This document shows positions 51,015 through 61,644 of a stretch of 64,000 nucleotides of DNA, in pieces. Numbering within the stretch: the first letter of the stretch is position 1; the number at the start of each line of letters is the position of its first letter. The translations under genes and the position numbers were made by a program. The stretch lies in assembly GCA_902775345.1 (NCBI GenBank), contig CACYLW010000007.1:124001-188000 (forward strand). The letters are read 5' to 3'. Under the pieces are notes generated by a model. It was not told the origin of the DNA. It saw only the letters and a program-made list of their open reading frames with translations, and searched no databases. Source of the DNA: an uncultured Eubacteriales bacterium (lineage in GTDB: Bacteria > Bacillota > Clostridia > Peptostreptococcales > Anaerovoracaceae).

Positions 51015-52009
51015 TCTTCTTCAGGGTATTTCATGCCCCATGCGCAACGCGCGCGAGTCATAAGTTCCATTACATCGACCGTATAGTCAAGGTGAAGATC
51101 GTTTCGTTCGCTTCTGATTGCGGCTTCAAAATCTTCAAGCTCATACTTAAGAGCATCGGCATTATCGCCTGAGCTGAGTATTCGCACTTCTCCGGTGACA
51201 GCGTCTGTGATCCTGGCCTCCCATGCCCGCGGATACTCCATGATCTCAATATAGGCCTTTTCACAGGAGATCATGGCTCTTTTTGGCTGCTTGGAATGCA
51301 GAGACAAGGCAACGGTTGCCATCTGTCCTTCATCATTGGAAAGAAGCATCGTTACCTGTTCATCAACACCGGTCGGAGCAAGACGCACATCTGTGATCAT
51401 ACGGTCCGGATCGGGTTTCATGAACCAACGGATAAGAGATAGTGCATAGACACCTATATCCAGCATTGCTCCGCCTGCCAGGTCACGGTTGAAGAAGCGG
51501 TTGTTCATGTCATATACCTTGAAACTGCCGAAGTTTAAGGTGATCATATTCACTTTACCGAGTTCCCCGGAATCCATTATGTCCTTCAGTTTCCTGTACA
51601 GCGGCATGTGATAGATGGTCATTGCTTCTCCGATCAGCACATTGTGTTTTTCGGCAAGAGTTACTGCTTCATCCAGCTCAGCACTGTTCAGAGTGATCGA
51701 TTTTTCTACGAGGACGTGCTTTCCTCCCTCGATGGCTTTCCTCATAAACCTGATATGCGTGTTATGAGGAGTCGTAATATAGACAGCATCCACCTCCGGG
51801 TCAGTGAACATCTCGTTGAAATCGGAATAGACTTTTTCTGTGCCATACTTTTCAGCGAAAGAGACCGCCTTGGAATGTGTCCGGTTGCCTACGGCAAACA
51901 GCTTTTTGCCGGACTTCTGAAGAGCCTGAGCCATTTCATTGGCGATGACTCCCGTGCCAAGAACAGCCCATCTGATTTCACGCTGGTTTTCTTTTAACAT
52001 CTGTCCCAT
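51011..52009 (-). CDS. Gfo/Idh/MocA family NAD(P)-dependent oxidoreductase
   Basis: 332 residues. The Rossmann domain begins with IRWAVLGTGVIANEMA and contains the family motif ITTPHNTHIRFMRKAIEGGKHVLVEKS, with the EK active-site lysine. The C-terminal domain (AGGAMLDIGVYALSLIRWFM) is typical of dehydrogenases acting on sugars, inositols or dihydrodiols. Its stop overlaps the beta-helix gene start by 4 bases. A sugar-type substrate is inferred from the partner, not shown. Confidence 0.9.
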   Translation of the reverse strand: MGQMLKENQREIRWAVLGTGVIANEMAQALQKSGKKLFAVGNRTHSKAVSFAEKYGTEKVYSDFNEMFTDPEVDAVYITTPHNTHIRFMRKAIEGGKHVLVEKSITLNSAELDEAVTLAEKHNVLIGEAMTIYHMPLYRKLKDIMDSGELGKVNMITLNFGSFKVYDMNNRFFNRDLAGGAMLDIGVYALSLIRWFMKPDPDRMITDVRLAPTGVDEQVTMLLSNDEGQMATVALSLHSKQPKRAMISCEKAYIEIMEYPRAWEARITDAVTGEVRILSSGDNADALKYELEDFEAAIRSERNDLHLDYTVDVMELMTRARCAWGMKYPEEE

Positions 52010-52027
52010 TTCTCCTCCGGCCGTTTA

Positions 52028-52474
52028 TCAGAAAAACATATTTGTAATAATGTAGCTTATGACCATGGAAGCGATCAGTGTCGCCAGCTCATTACATCTA
52101 CGCGCTCTGACCACTTTACTGACATAATACTTTCCGGTCACCTTATGTATCGTGATTTCGATCTCATCCGGGAATGTCATCAGATAATGCGCCCACTGAT
52201 TGTTGGGATCATCACAGAACATCATCGAATGCTTTTTGCCCTGATACTCCCATTCGTATTTCCAGTCTGTAACAAAACGCTTTGATTTTTCATCATAAGT
52301 AGTTCTGCCCGGAACATAATTAAAATCCGGCTCTGTCACTTTATATGCCTTATATGGCAGCGCCATCGGGTCTTCTTTTATTTTGACTGAGCCGTTCTGG
52401 TGCTTTTCGATCACAAGTATAGCAATTTCTACTGCAGCTGCTATCAGAGTAAAAACGATCAGTTTGATCAGCAT
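52028..52474 (-). CDS. Small membrane protein, unrecognised
   Basis: 148 residues: an N-terminal membrane segment (about residues 2-20), a soluble mixed region of about 100 residues (including FNYVPGRTTYDEKSKRF and KYEWEYQGKKHSMMFCDD), and a hydrophobic C-terminal segment. I do not recognise the family. It overlaps the rlmD stop by 7 bases; ATG 52474 was chosen because the upstream part of the longer frame lies within rlmD. It is followed 18 bases later by the Gfo/Idh gene. Confidence 0.6.
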   Translation of the reverse strand: MLIKLIVFTLIAAAVEIAILVIEKHQNGSVKIKEDPMALPYKAYKVTEPDFNYVPGRTTYDEKSKRFVTDWKYEWEYQGKKHSMMFCDDPNNQWAHYLMTFPDEIEITIHKVTGKYYVSKVVRARRCNELATLIASMVISYIITNMFF

Positions 52475-53709
52475 TCGGCAATGCCCTCCTCCTTGCCTGT
52501 TATTTTCTTCAATAATGTCACACACTCTATATGCTTGGTCATCGGAAAGTTGTCGTAGGCCTTTATAGATCTGATCTCATATCCATTGGCCCGGAAACTG
52601 TCAAGGTTGATGCAGAGAGTCTTCGGATTGCAGCTAACGTACACGATCTCATCGATACCATACTGACACAGCATTGCGACTGCCTTGTCATGGATGCCTA
52701 CGCGCGGCGGGTCCACTACTATCACATCCGGCTTTTCAGGGATCTCGTCAAGTTTCTCCTTTACATCCCCGCATATGTAGTGGCAGTTCGATATGCCGTT
52801 GAGCTCTGTATTTGAGCGCGCGGCTTCAATGGAATCCTCCACGATATCTATCCCGTAGACATCTTTGGCTTTTGAAGCCATGAGCTGTGATATGGTCCCT
52901 GTACCGCAGTAAAGATCATACACTGTCTTGCCGCTTACATCCGGCACTACCTCGAGGACATCGCTGTACAGCCTTTCGACTGCATCTATATTAGTCTGGA
53001 AGAACGCGAACGCCTTTACCCTGAACTTCAGGCCGAGGATCTCCTCATTATAGTAATCGCGACCCCATAAAACCTTGTGGCTTTCATCGATAACTGCATC
53101 TGCAAGACTGTCATTGAAAGTCCTCATTATACCGGTGATCTTCATTTCACCGGTATCCAAACCGAGCAGAGTGTCCCGGAAACCCTCCTCGTCGAAGAAT
53201 GCATTGGAGCCGTTTGCCGCGCCGTCGCTGGCTGTCACTATGTTCACAAGAAGCTCATTCGTCCTGACCCCGCATCTCACAACGAGATTGCGCAGAAGTC
53301 CTTCATGCGTTTTGCGGTGGTACGGTCTGTACCCCCTGGAACGGCAAAATTCCAGCGCAGAGCGAAGAACTGTATTGAAAGGTCCCGGAACCAGCTGGCA
53401 TTCATCTGTTGTTATTATGGACATCCAGCGGCCTTTATAGTGCATGCCGAGTTCGAGTTCTCCGCCCTTCTCGAGATCGCCGAATGTATACTCCATCTTA
53501 TTTCTGTAGCCGCCGGTGCATATCGCGGGCTCCATGCCGAGATAAACCGACTCGTCGATGTCGTGTTTACCAAGAAGGCGTCTTACAGACTTATCTTTCT
53601 GCCGGTATTGTTCGGCATAGTCCACCCCCTGATATATGCATCCGCCGCAATGTTCCGCTGCCGGACACAGCTTTTCAGTATTCAGTGTCACCGTATCTTT
53701 TAATTCCAT
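52468..53709 (-). CDS. rlmD: 23S rRNA (uracil-5-)-methyltransferase, RlmD/RlmCD type
   Basis: 413 residues. N-terminal cysteines for a 4Fe-4S cluster (CPAAEHCGGCIYQ and a later one in ICTGGYRNKMEYTFG), a Rossmann SAM site (DLYCGTGTISQLMA), the motif DPPRVGIHDKA, and the catalytic cysteine in VYVSCNPKTL. It makes m5U in 23S rRNA. There is no N-terminal TRAM domain, so it is a short form. ATG 53709 gives the conserved beginning; ATG 53730 is also in frame. Confidence 0.92.
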   Translation of the reverse strand: MELKDTVTLNTEKLCPAAEHCGGCIYQGVDYAEQYRQKDKSVRRLLGKHDIDESVYLGMEPAICTGGYRNKMEYTFGDLEKGGELELGMHYKGRWMSIITTDECQLVPGPFNTVLRSALEFCRSRGYRPYHRKTHEGLLRNLVVRCGVRTNELLVNIVTASDGAANGSNAFFDEEGFRDTLLGLDTGEMKITGIMRTFNDSLADAVIDESHKVLWGRDYYNEEILGLKFRVKAFAFFQTNIDAVERLYSDVLEVVPDVSGKTVYDLYCGTGTISQLMASKAKDVYGIDIVEDSIEAARSNTELNGISNCHYICGDVKEKLDEIPEKPDVIVVDPPRVGIHDKAVAMLCQYGIDEIVYVSCNPKTLCINLDSFRANGYEIRSIKAYDNFPMTKHIECVTLLKKITGKEEGIAEC

Positions 53710-53774
53710 TATTATCTCTTTCTGTCGCAATAGTAAAAAGCAGGCGCATGAAAAATTATCTCACGCGCCAGCTG

Positions 53775-54908
<1,134 letters not shown>

Positions 54909-56054
54909 CTATTTTATAAGCATGGCGTCGCCGTAACTGAAGAACCTGTATTTCTCCTTTACTGCTATATCGTAAGCCTTCAGTATCTCATTACGGTCAT
55001 AAAGAGCTGAAATAAGCATGAGCAGAGTGGATTTAGGCAGATGGAAGTTGGTGATCAGGGCATCAACTATCTTGAATTCATATCCAGGATAGATGAAGAT
55101 GCCCGTAGATGTCTGTCCGGCCTTCACCCTGAACATCCTGGCTGTGGAATTCATGCCTGAAAACGGCTGGAAAGGCATTCCGGCCATGCTCTCCAGTGTT
55201 CTGGTCGAAGTCGTGCCTACGGAGATGATTCGTCCTCCGCGCTCGATCGTTTCATTTATGATCGCAGCGTTCTCTTCGTCTATGGAGCACTCCTCGAAAT
55301 GCATCCTGTGGTCTTCTATGTTTTCGACCTTTACAGGTCTGAAAGTGCCTATGCCTACGTGGAGAGTCACATAAGCAATGCGCACGCCCTTCTCAGCAGC
55401 TTTTGCCAGAAGGTCTTTTGTGAAATGGAGTCCGGCAGTCGGAGCCGCGACCGAACCGTCAATACGGCTGTAGACAGTCTGGTACATCTCCTTATCGTCA
55501 TCGTTTGCTGCTCTCGTAATATAAGGCGGAAGCGGCATTGAGCCTATCTCTTCAAGCCGTTCCATGAAGATGCCGTCATACTCAAACTCCACCAGCCTTG
55601 TGCCGTTATCCTTGTCATGTATGTTAAGGATATGCGCCCTGAAGGGCTGTTCGATACCGTTCACAAGAGTATATCCTTCTTCAGGCTTTTCACATCCGGC
55701 CGGAACCGTATCAGTCTTTCCGGCAAGTATCACGGTATCGCCTTCGTGAAGACGTTTTCCCGGTTTTACCATGCATTCCCATCTGTCGCCTTCTATACGC
55801 TTGATCAGCAGAAGTTCGATATGGGCGCCTGTTCCCTGCTTAAGTCCGTACATTCTGGCAGGGATGACTCTGGAGTCATTCAGCACCAGGCAGTCTCCCG
55901 GGTTAAGGTATTCAAGAATATCGTAAAAATGACGGTGTTCAACCGTCTTTTCACGTCTGTCGAGGACCATGAGCCTGCATCCGTCTCTCTGTTCGAGCGG
56001 TGACTGGGCTATCAGTTCCTCAGGAAGATAATAATCAAAATCGTCAAGTCTCAT
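54909..56054 (-). CDS. queA: S-adenosylmethionine:tRNA ribosyltransferase-isomerase
   Basis: 381 residues, slightly longer than the usual 340-356. Motifs: [34 protein letters not shown], and [16 protein letters not shown]. It builds epoxyqueuosine on tRNA using the ribosyl part of SAM. It overlaps the ruvB stop (TAATG). The extra length comes from an insertion around residues 100-150. Confidence 0.97.
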   Translation of the reverse strand: MRLDDFDYYLPEELIAQSPLEQRDGCRLMVLDRREKTVEHRHFYDILEYLNPGDCLVLNDSRVIPARMYGLKQGTGAHIELLLIKRIEGDRWECMVKPGKRLHEGDTVILAGKTDTVPAGCEKPEEGYTLVNGIEQPFRAHILNIHDKDNGTRLVEFEYDGIFMERLEEIGSMPLPPYITRAANDDDKEMYQTVYSRIDGSVAAPTAGLHFTKDLLAKAAEKGVRIAYVTLHVGIGTFRPVKVENIEDHRMHFEECSIDEENAAIINETIERGGRIISVGTTSTRTLESMAGMPFQPFSGMNSTARMFRVKAGQTSTGIFIYPGYEFKIVDALITNFHLPKSTLLMLISALYDRNEILKAYDIAVKEKYRFFSYGDAMLIK

Positions 56055-57091
56055 TATTCGATGTCCATCCGGAGCTGCTCCGTCTCAGGCTCCTTATATA
56101 AGCCGAGCATCCCCATGTGTTCGTATGCAGCGCGCGATGCTACTCTGCCCTTCTGGGTCCTGTAGATCAGGCCTGCCTGTATAAGGTAAGGTTCATTTGC
56201 GTCTTCGATCGTGACTCTCTCTTCACCTATGGCCGAAGCGATGGTCTCAATGCCGACCGGGCCTCCGTTGAACCCTTTTATTATCGTTGTAAGTATGTCT
56301 CTGTCAAGCTTCTCAAGGCCAAGTTCATCTACGCCGAGAGCGTCAAGAGCTTTCATTGTGATATCGATGTCTATATCTCCGTCAGAAATAACGGATGAGA
56401 AATCCCTCACTCGCTTGATCAGCCTGTTTCCGATACGCGGCGTACCTCTCGAGCGCCTTGCTATCTCGTCAAGGGAATCCTCATCTATCGATGCTCCCAG
56501 AACATTCGCCGTTCTCCTCAAAATTTCCTTTATTTCTGCAGGAGTATAGAATTCAAACTTCTCTACGATGCCGAACCTGTCTCTGAGCGGTCCTGAAAGG
56601 CTTCCGGCACGGGTGGTCGCTCCGATCAGGGTGAACTTTGCGATGTCTATCCTGAGCGATCTGGCGGCAGGACCCTTGCCGATGATTATGTCAAGAACAT
56701 AGTCTTCCATAGCGGAATAAAGGACTTCCTCGACCGAACGGTTAAGCCTGTGGATCTCATCAATGAAGAGAACGTCATTATCGTTCAGATTCGTAAGTAT
56801 TGCTGCGAGATCGCCGGCTCTCCCTATGGCCGGGCCGGATGTGATCTTTATATCCACGCCCATTTCATTTGCTATGATGCCTGCGAGAGTTGTTTTGCCG
56901 AGTCCCGGAGGTCCGTAGAACAGCACGTGATCAAGAGGCTCGCCTCTCATCTTGGCCGCCTCGATATATATAGACAGATTATCTTTGGCTGCCGTCTGTC
57001 CGCAGTACTCACTCAGATACTGAGGCCTGAGTGTCATTTCGCCAGCCAGCTCGCCGGGTGTTGCTTTAGTCTGTGTTACTCTGTTGTCCAT
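56054..57091 (-). CDS. ruvB: Holliday junction branch migration ATPase RuvB
   Basis: 345 residues. AAA+ ATPase: [12 protein letters not shown], Walker [10 protein letters not shown], Walker [11 protein letters not shown], sensor 1 GATTRAG, arginine finger region PLRDRFGI, and a C-terminal winged helix ([21 protein letters not shown]). It drives RuvA-directed branch migration. ATG 57091 matches the MDxR beginning of other RuvB; a GTG at 57118 would add nine residues. Confidence 0.97.
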   Translation of the reverse strand: MDNRVTQTKATPGELAGEMTLRPQYLSEYCGQTAAKDNLSIYIEAAKMRGEPLDHVLFYGPPGLGKTTLAGIIANEMGVDIKITSGPAIGRAGDLAAILTNLNDNDVLFIDEIHRLNRSVEEVLYSAMEDYVLDIIIGKGPAARSLRIDIAKFTLIGATTRAGSLSGPLRDRFGIVEKFEFYTPAEIKEILRRTANVLGASIDEDSLDEIARRSRGTPRIGNRLIKRVRDFSSVISDGDIDIDITMKALDALGVDELGLEKLDRDILTTIIKGFNGGPVGIETIASAIGEERVTIEDANEPYLIQAGLIYRTQKGRVASRAAYEHMGMLGLYKEPETEQLRMDIE

Positions 57092-57133
57092 TTGATCTGC
57101 GTTATCCTCGATATGCACTGGTATTTATAAGCT

Positions 57134-57739
57134 TTACAGCAGGAATTTCAGTGATTTCTTCACATACTCTTCTGCGCTGAGGTCATCATCAGGTACCGAA
57201 GCAACTGCTGATTCCGCTTCTTTCTTGCTGTATCCGAGAGTCGTAAGAGCAATGACAGCTTCGCCTCTCTCTCCGCTGCCCGGAGCGGCTGAAGGAGCGA
57301 TTCCTCCGCTGATCTCGGCTCCGTCGAACGGCAGTGCGGATACTTTATCCTTAAGTTCAAGTATTACTCTCTCAGCCGTCTTTTTTCCTACGCCCGGAGC
57401 CATCGCGATGGATGCAGCGTCTCCTGCGGAGATCACTGACTTTATCTGATTAGGAGTGCCCAGTGACATGATCGCAAGACCCGCCTTAGGACCTACTCCC
57501 TTTACGGTTATGAGCTGCTCAAAAAGAGCGAGCGCATCTGCGTCCGCGAATCCGAACAGAGCCATGCCGTCTTCCTTTACCTGCATGTAAGTGTAGACGC
57601 ACACTTCATCCCCTTCACGCGCCGTAAGAAGGCTGCTGGTATCTGAGACATTGACCCTGAAGCCTATCCCGCCCGAGGTCTCAATGATCATTGAACCTGA
57701 TTCGTAATAAAGATATTGTCCCCTGAGAAATCTGATCAT
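57134..57739 (-). CDS. ruvA: Holliday junction DNA-binding protein RuvA
   Basis: 201 residues: an OB-fold N-terminus (MIRFLRGQYLYYES), two helix-hairpin-helix motifs (LITVKGVGPKAGLAIM, MAPGVGKKTAERVILEL) and a small C-terminal domain III that contacts RuvB. It holds the four-way junction in square-planar form. It sits between ruvC and ruvB. Confidence 0.97.
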   Translation of the reverse strand: MIRFLRGQYLYYESGSMIIETSGGIGFRVNVSDTSSLLTAREGDEVCVYTYMQVKEDGMALFGFADADALALFEQLITVKGVGPKAGLAIMSLGTPNQIKSVISAGDAASIAMAPGVGKKTAERVILELKDKVSALPFDGAEISGGIAPSAAPGSGERGEAVIALTTLGYSKKEAESAVASVPDDDLSAEEYVKKSLKFLL

Positions 57740-57770
57740 ATTTCGTTTCCCTTTTATCTATATGAATTGC

Positions 57771-58268
57771 TCAGCGCTTCTGAAAAGCCGCCAGCCTGCC
57801 GCCCGCGTGATGCGCGTGGCATATTGCCGCAGCAAGAGCGTCAGCGGTATCATCCGGCTTCGGCACTTCAGACAGATTGAGTATCATCTTTACCATCGTC
57901 TGAACCTGCTTTTTATCCGCTCTGCCGTAACCCGTCAGCGATGATTTTATCTGTAGAGGTGTATATTCCGATATCTTTATACCGGATTTTGCGCACGCAA
58001 GAAGCGCCATGCCCCTTGCTTCACCTACCATGATAGCCGTAGTTGCGTTGGTGTTGTAGAAGAGTTCTTCTATGGACGCTTCATCAGGCTTGTACTCCCC
58101 GATGATCCGGCTTAACTCATCGTATAAAATCATCAGCCGTTCCTCATTCGGGGTGTGCGCTTCAGTAGTGATTGAACCGTACGCGACAGGCGTAAACTTG
58201 CTGCCTCTATAGTCTACTATTCCGTAACCCATTATGGCATAGCCAGGGTCAATTCCAAGTATCCTCAT
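57771..58268 (-). CDS. ruvC: Crossover junction endodeoxyribonuclease RuvC
   Basis: 165 residues with the RNase H-like fold and acidic catalytic set: D7 in [15 protein letters not shown] in [11 protein letters not shown], and the C-terminal [15 protein letters not shown]. It cuts Holliday junctions. It is first in the ruvC-ruvA-ruvB-queA-tgt group; no LexA box was found in the 232 bases upstream. Confidence 0.97.
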   Translation of the reverse strand: MRILGIDPGYAIMGYGIVDYRGSKFTPVAYGSITTEAHTPNEERLMILYDELSRIIGEYKPDEASIEELFYNTNATTAIMVGEARGMALLACAKSGIKISEYTPLQIKSSLTGYGRADKKQVQTMVKMILNLSEVPKPDDTADALAAAICHAHHAGGRLAAFQKR

Positions 58269-58455
58269 GCATTGGATTTTACCATTTTTACTATATATTG
58301 TCTATGTTCGTTTTTTGTTCTTTTTTTGCCGGGGACGGCCTGTTCATTGTGCCCTGTATCACAAAACACAGATCGGACGATTCTGTGCTGTATTTGCCCG
58401 ATATCCTGCATAATAATCACTTTTTTCTTTATTTATTCATAATAGCGTATTTTTA

Positions 58456-58464
58456 TGCTATAAT
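58456..58464 (+). promoter_or_regulatory. Extended -10 promoter of argR-recN
   Basis: TGCTATAAT is a perfect extended -10 element, 36 bases before the argR ATG, without an obvious -35. GGAGG follows before the start codon. The remaining 58269-58455 is AT-rich with a small hairpin (CACAGA/TCTGTG at about 58367-58387) and must also hold the divergent ruvC promoter. Confidence 0.65.
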
Positions 58465-58500
58465 ACTCGAGTAATTATAATCCGGTAAACGGAGGCAGAC

Positions 58501-58959
58501 ATGAGACTTTCAAGACAAAACAAGATCCTTGAGATAATCAAGACACATGATGTGGAGACGCAGGATCAGCTCCTCAACCTTCTGCGTGAGGCAGGCTACA
58601 GCGTAACACAGGCTACGGTATCGAGAGACATGCGTGAGCTCCAGCTCGTTAAAGGACAAGGCAAGGACGGCCGATACAGATACACATCCGGCAATTACGA
58701 GAACCGTCCTATTTCGGACCGCTTTATCAAGATATTCAGAGAGACCATCCTTTCGTATGCCTGTGCCCAGAATCTTATTGTAGTAAAAACGCTCCCGGGC
58801 TGTGCAGGTGCTGCCGGTGAGGCTATCGACACCCTCAGCCTCGAGCACATGGTAGGTTCGGTTTGCGGCGACAACACCATGCTTGTCATCGTGGATAAAG
58901 AAGAAAACGTTCCGTATATCACAGCTGAATTCGACAGAGTAATGAACTCCAACGAATAG
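58501..58959 (+). CDS. argR: Arginine repressor
   Basis: 152 residues: a winged helix-turn-helix N-terminal domain (SVTQATVSRDMRELQL) and a C-terminal hexamerisation and arginine-binding domain (VKTLPGCAGAAGEAID, GSVCGDNTMLVIV). It represses arginine biosynthesis and activates catabolism when arginine is bound. It precedes recN, the conserved argR(ahrC)-recN order of Firmicutes. Confidence 0.96.
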   Translation: MRLSRQNKILEIIKTHDVETQDQLLNLLREAGYSVTQATVSRDMRELQLVKGQGKDGRYRYTSGNYENRPISDRFIKIFRETILSYACAQNLIVVKTLPGCAGAAGEAIDTLSLEHMVGSVCGDNTMLVIVDKEENVPYITAEFDRVMNSNE

Positions 58960-58964
58960 AACAA

Positions 58965-60599
58965 ATGATAGACCGTATTGAGATAGACAATTTCGCGACC
59001 ATAGAGCACCTTTCATTTGATCTGGGTGCCGGTCTTAATGTAATCACAGGTGAAACAGGAGCCGGTAAATCCGTGCTGATCACAGCTATCAGCACCGTGC
59101 TCGGCGACAGAGCCGACACATCCATGGTGCGGACAGGCTCGGGCAAAGCTTTTATTCAGATCGCAGGTACAAGAAATGATGAAGAAGTCGTGATATCACG
59201 CGAAATACTTGCCGGCGGCAAATCAGTATCCAAGCTCAATGGCGAGATGGTGACTCTTGGCCAGCTCCGCAGCTTCTGCAGAGACTGGATCGACATACAC
59301 GGGCAGTACGACAATCAGCAGATACTTGATCCTGAAAATCACATACACATAACCGACAGTTATCACAGCGATGTGTTATCACCGGAACTTGAAAAGCTGC
59401 GCACCTGCTATGAAGAGTACAAGGCCGCCCAAAAAGAGTACGAAGATCTTCTGAAAGCCGAAGCAAACGCAGCCCAGCAGCAGGATTACTACAGATTCGA
59501 ATATAAATATATCAGTGACCTGAACCTCTATGCCGGTGAGGACGAGGAACTGCAGAACCGCCTGGAGATGATGAAGAACAGTTCCAGGATCTTTCAGAGC
59601 GTGCGTTCTTCGTACGATATCCTCCAGGGTACCGGATACGAAGGCGGTCCTTCCCTGCTTGACGAACTTAGCCGGGTGGCTTCTGATCTCAGCGATATTG
59701 GCAATTACAGCGATCAGATCTCTTCCATGGCTTCACAGGCATATGATGCTTATTACTCACTGGACGATATCTCCTCTGGTCTCCGTGAGCTCCTCTCCTC
59801 TCTCAATTTCTCTGAGCAGGACATGGACGAAGTATCCGGCCGTCTTGCAGTGATCGAGGATGCAAAGCGGAAGTACCGTAAATCAGTCGAAGAGATCATT
59901 GAATTCAGGGACGAGCTCCGGAGCAGGCTCGAGATGATGCAGAACTTCGACAGCGAAAAGAAAAAGCTGGCAGATACTGCGCACAAAAAATATTCTGCTC
60001 TCGAGGTGCAGGCTGAACATGTCAGCGAGCTGAGGCATGTGATCGCTTCGAGACTGGAGTCGGCGATAATAAAGGAACTTAACGACCTTGAATTCGCAAA
60101 TTCGGAGTTCAGTATCGACATAAGCAAGCTGGATGAGATCGGACCTCTCGGCTTCGATAAGGTTGAATTCCTTATCTCTACAAATCCCGGGGATCCTCTC
60201 ATGCCTCTGACAAAGATCGCTTCAGGTGGTGAGATCTCAAGGATAATGCTCGCCTTCAAGGATATAATCGGAGAGACCGACCGTGTTGAAACAATGATTT
60301 TTGACGAGATCGATACGGGAATCAGCGGTCATACCGCACTTGTAGTCGGCAGAAAGCTTTCAGGGATAGCAGAGCACAGGCAGATAATATCCGTTACGCA
60401 CCTTCCGCAGATTGCCGCTTATGGAGACAATAATTATCTTATCAGCAAGTCGATCGATAACGAAAAATCATATACAAGCATCGATCACCTTGACGATGAA
60501 TCCAAGGTCCGCATGATCGCAACGCTTTTCAGCGGTTCATCAGACAGCGAAAATGCGCTCGAAGCCGCGCGTGAGCTTATAATATCAGCAGGCAAATAA
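58965..60599 (+). CDS. recN: DNA repair protein RecN
   Basis: 544 residues of an SMC-like ATPase: Walker A GETGAGKS near residue 29, two coiled-coil arms (about 150-350), then LSF-type signature IASGGEISRIMLA and Walker B MIFDEIDTGISG. It acts at double-strand breaks. It starts five bases after argR and has no visible LexA box of its own. Confidence 0.96.
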   Translation: MIDRIEIDNFATIEHLSFDLGAGLNVITGETGAGKSVLITAISTVLGDRADTSMVRTGSGKAFIQIAGTRNDEEVVISREILAGGKSVSKLNGEMVTLGQLRSFCRDWIDIHGQYDNQQILDPENHIHITDSYHSDVLSPELEKLRTCYEEYKAAQKEYEDLLKAEANAAQQQDYYRFEYKYISDLNLYAGEDEELQNRLEMMKNSSRIFQSVRSSYDILQGTGYEGGPSLLDELSRVASDLSDIGNYSDQISSMASQAYDAYYSLDDISSGLRELLSSLNFSEQDMDEVSGRLAVIEDAKRKYRKSVEEIIEFRDELRSRLEMMQNFDSEKKKLADTAHKKYSALEVQAEHVSELRHVIASRLESAIIKELNDLEFANSEFSIDISKLDEIGPLGFDKVEFLISTNPGDPLMPLTKIASGGEISRIMLAFKDIIGETDRVETMIFDEIDTGISGHTALVVGRKLSGIAEHRQIISVTHLPQIAAYGDNNYLISKSIDNEKSYTSIDHLDDESKVRMIATLFSGSSDSENALEAARELIISAGK

Positions 60600-60625
60600 A
60601 AAAAGCCTGCCGTCATGGGCAGGCT
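60596..60625 (-). terminator. Terminator at the holA 3' end
   Basis: AGCCTGCC/GGCAGGCT (60604-60625), with a T-run on the minus strand (complement of the A-run up to 60604). The holA stop codon lies in the stem, and the recN stop is just outside. Confidence 0.85.
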
Positions 60626-61638
60626 GAGATCGCTATGAGTTCCAGGGCAACATCTTTATCGATGTTGCCTCTTTTTATGTCTCTGTCAGTGTTGTATAGT
60701 TCTGTGAGTATCTTTCCTATACGTCTTTTGCTGTATCTTCCAGCAGCATTGAAAGCACGTTTGAATCTGAATTCGTTCACTCCGGTCTTCTTTGCCATCT
60801 GGGATATGCTGTAGCCTTTTTCATTGAGTTCAAGTGCGTCATACATGATCTCAAACTGCTTTGTCAGCAGGGCCAGCACCGCCATTGAACCGTCGTCATC
60901 ACGTATGATGGCTTCCGCTGTTGCCAGAGCTTTGCCTCTGTCTCCGGCTACAAGCGCGTCGACCAGGCCAAATACGAATCTGTCGCTGTCCCCTATCAGT
61001 ATTTCATCTATCAGCTGGGCGCTTATGGAGTCTCCGCTGCCGGCTCTGACTATCTTGTCAGTATCCTTTTCAAGCTGTGCAAGATCATACAGGCTGCCTT
61101 TATTGTAATAGCCTGTCACATCTATCATATGCTCCAGCTCACGCCTTGCGATCATCTTACCTGCCGTATGCACGCGCTTGGTTATGAATGACTTGAGGTC
61201 GACGCGCTCAAGACGCGCGAATTCATATGCGCCGCATGCCTTCGCAAGTTTCTTTCCATACGCTGTGAGGTCAGGAGAATACCTGCTTTCAAGCACGAAT
61301 ATTACCACCGAGGAATCCTGCGGGCCTGATGCAAAGCTCAGGAGTTCGTCAGCGTTTACATCGGCTGACTTTCTGTACAGCGGAAGATAATTGCGTACCA
61401 CAACTACCCTCTTTTCGGAGAACATCGAATATGCCCTTGCCTGAGCCATTATATCTGCAGCGGTTATCTGCTCCCCTTCAAGATGTATCAGGTCTATGTC
61501 CCGGGAGTCTTCGTCAACGTATTCGTTCACGATGCTGTCTACCGCCCAGTTCATTAGAAAGTCTTCCGCTCCGTAAAAAAGCAGAACATCTTTCAGTATT
61601 CCTTTTTTCCTGTCGTTTACGAAATCCTTGTAAGCCAT
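60613..61638 (-). CDS. holA: DNA polymerase III subunit delta
   Basis: 341 residues of the HolA/YqeN family: an AAA+-like N-terminal region (LLFYGAEDFLMNWAVDSI), a central VVVRNYLPLY strand and the C-terminal collar domain (FRFKRAFNAAGRYSKRRI). It opens the beta clamp within the clamp loader. It follows comEC by six bases, as in Bacillus (comEC-yqeN). Confidence 0.93.
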   Translation of the reverse strand: MAYKDFVNDRKKGILKDVLLFYGAEDFLMNWAVDSIVNEYVDEDSRDIDLIHLEGEQITAADIMAQARAYSMFSEKRVVVVRNYLPLYRKSADVNADELLSFASGPQDSSVVIFVLESRYSPDLTAYGKKLAKACGAYEFARLERVDLKSFITKRVHTAGKMIARRELEHMIDVTGYYNKGSLYDLAQLEKDTDKIVRAGSGDSISAQLIDEILIGDSDRFVFGLVDALVAGDRGKALATAEAIIRDDDGSMAVLALLTKQFEIMYDALELNEKGYSISQMAKKTGVNEFRFKRAFNAAGRYSKRRIGKILTELYNTDRDIKRGNIDKDVALELIAISACP

Positions 61639-61644
61639 CGCAGT

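Noticed and set aside
58269..58500. LexA box upstream of ruvC
   Set aside because: The two GTTC elements near 58305-58322 are direct repeats, not the inverted CGAAC-N4-GTTCG arrangement.
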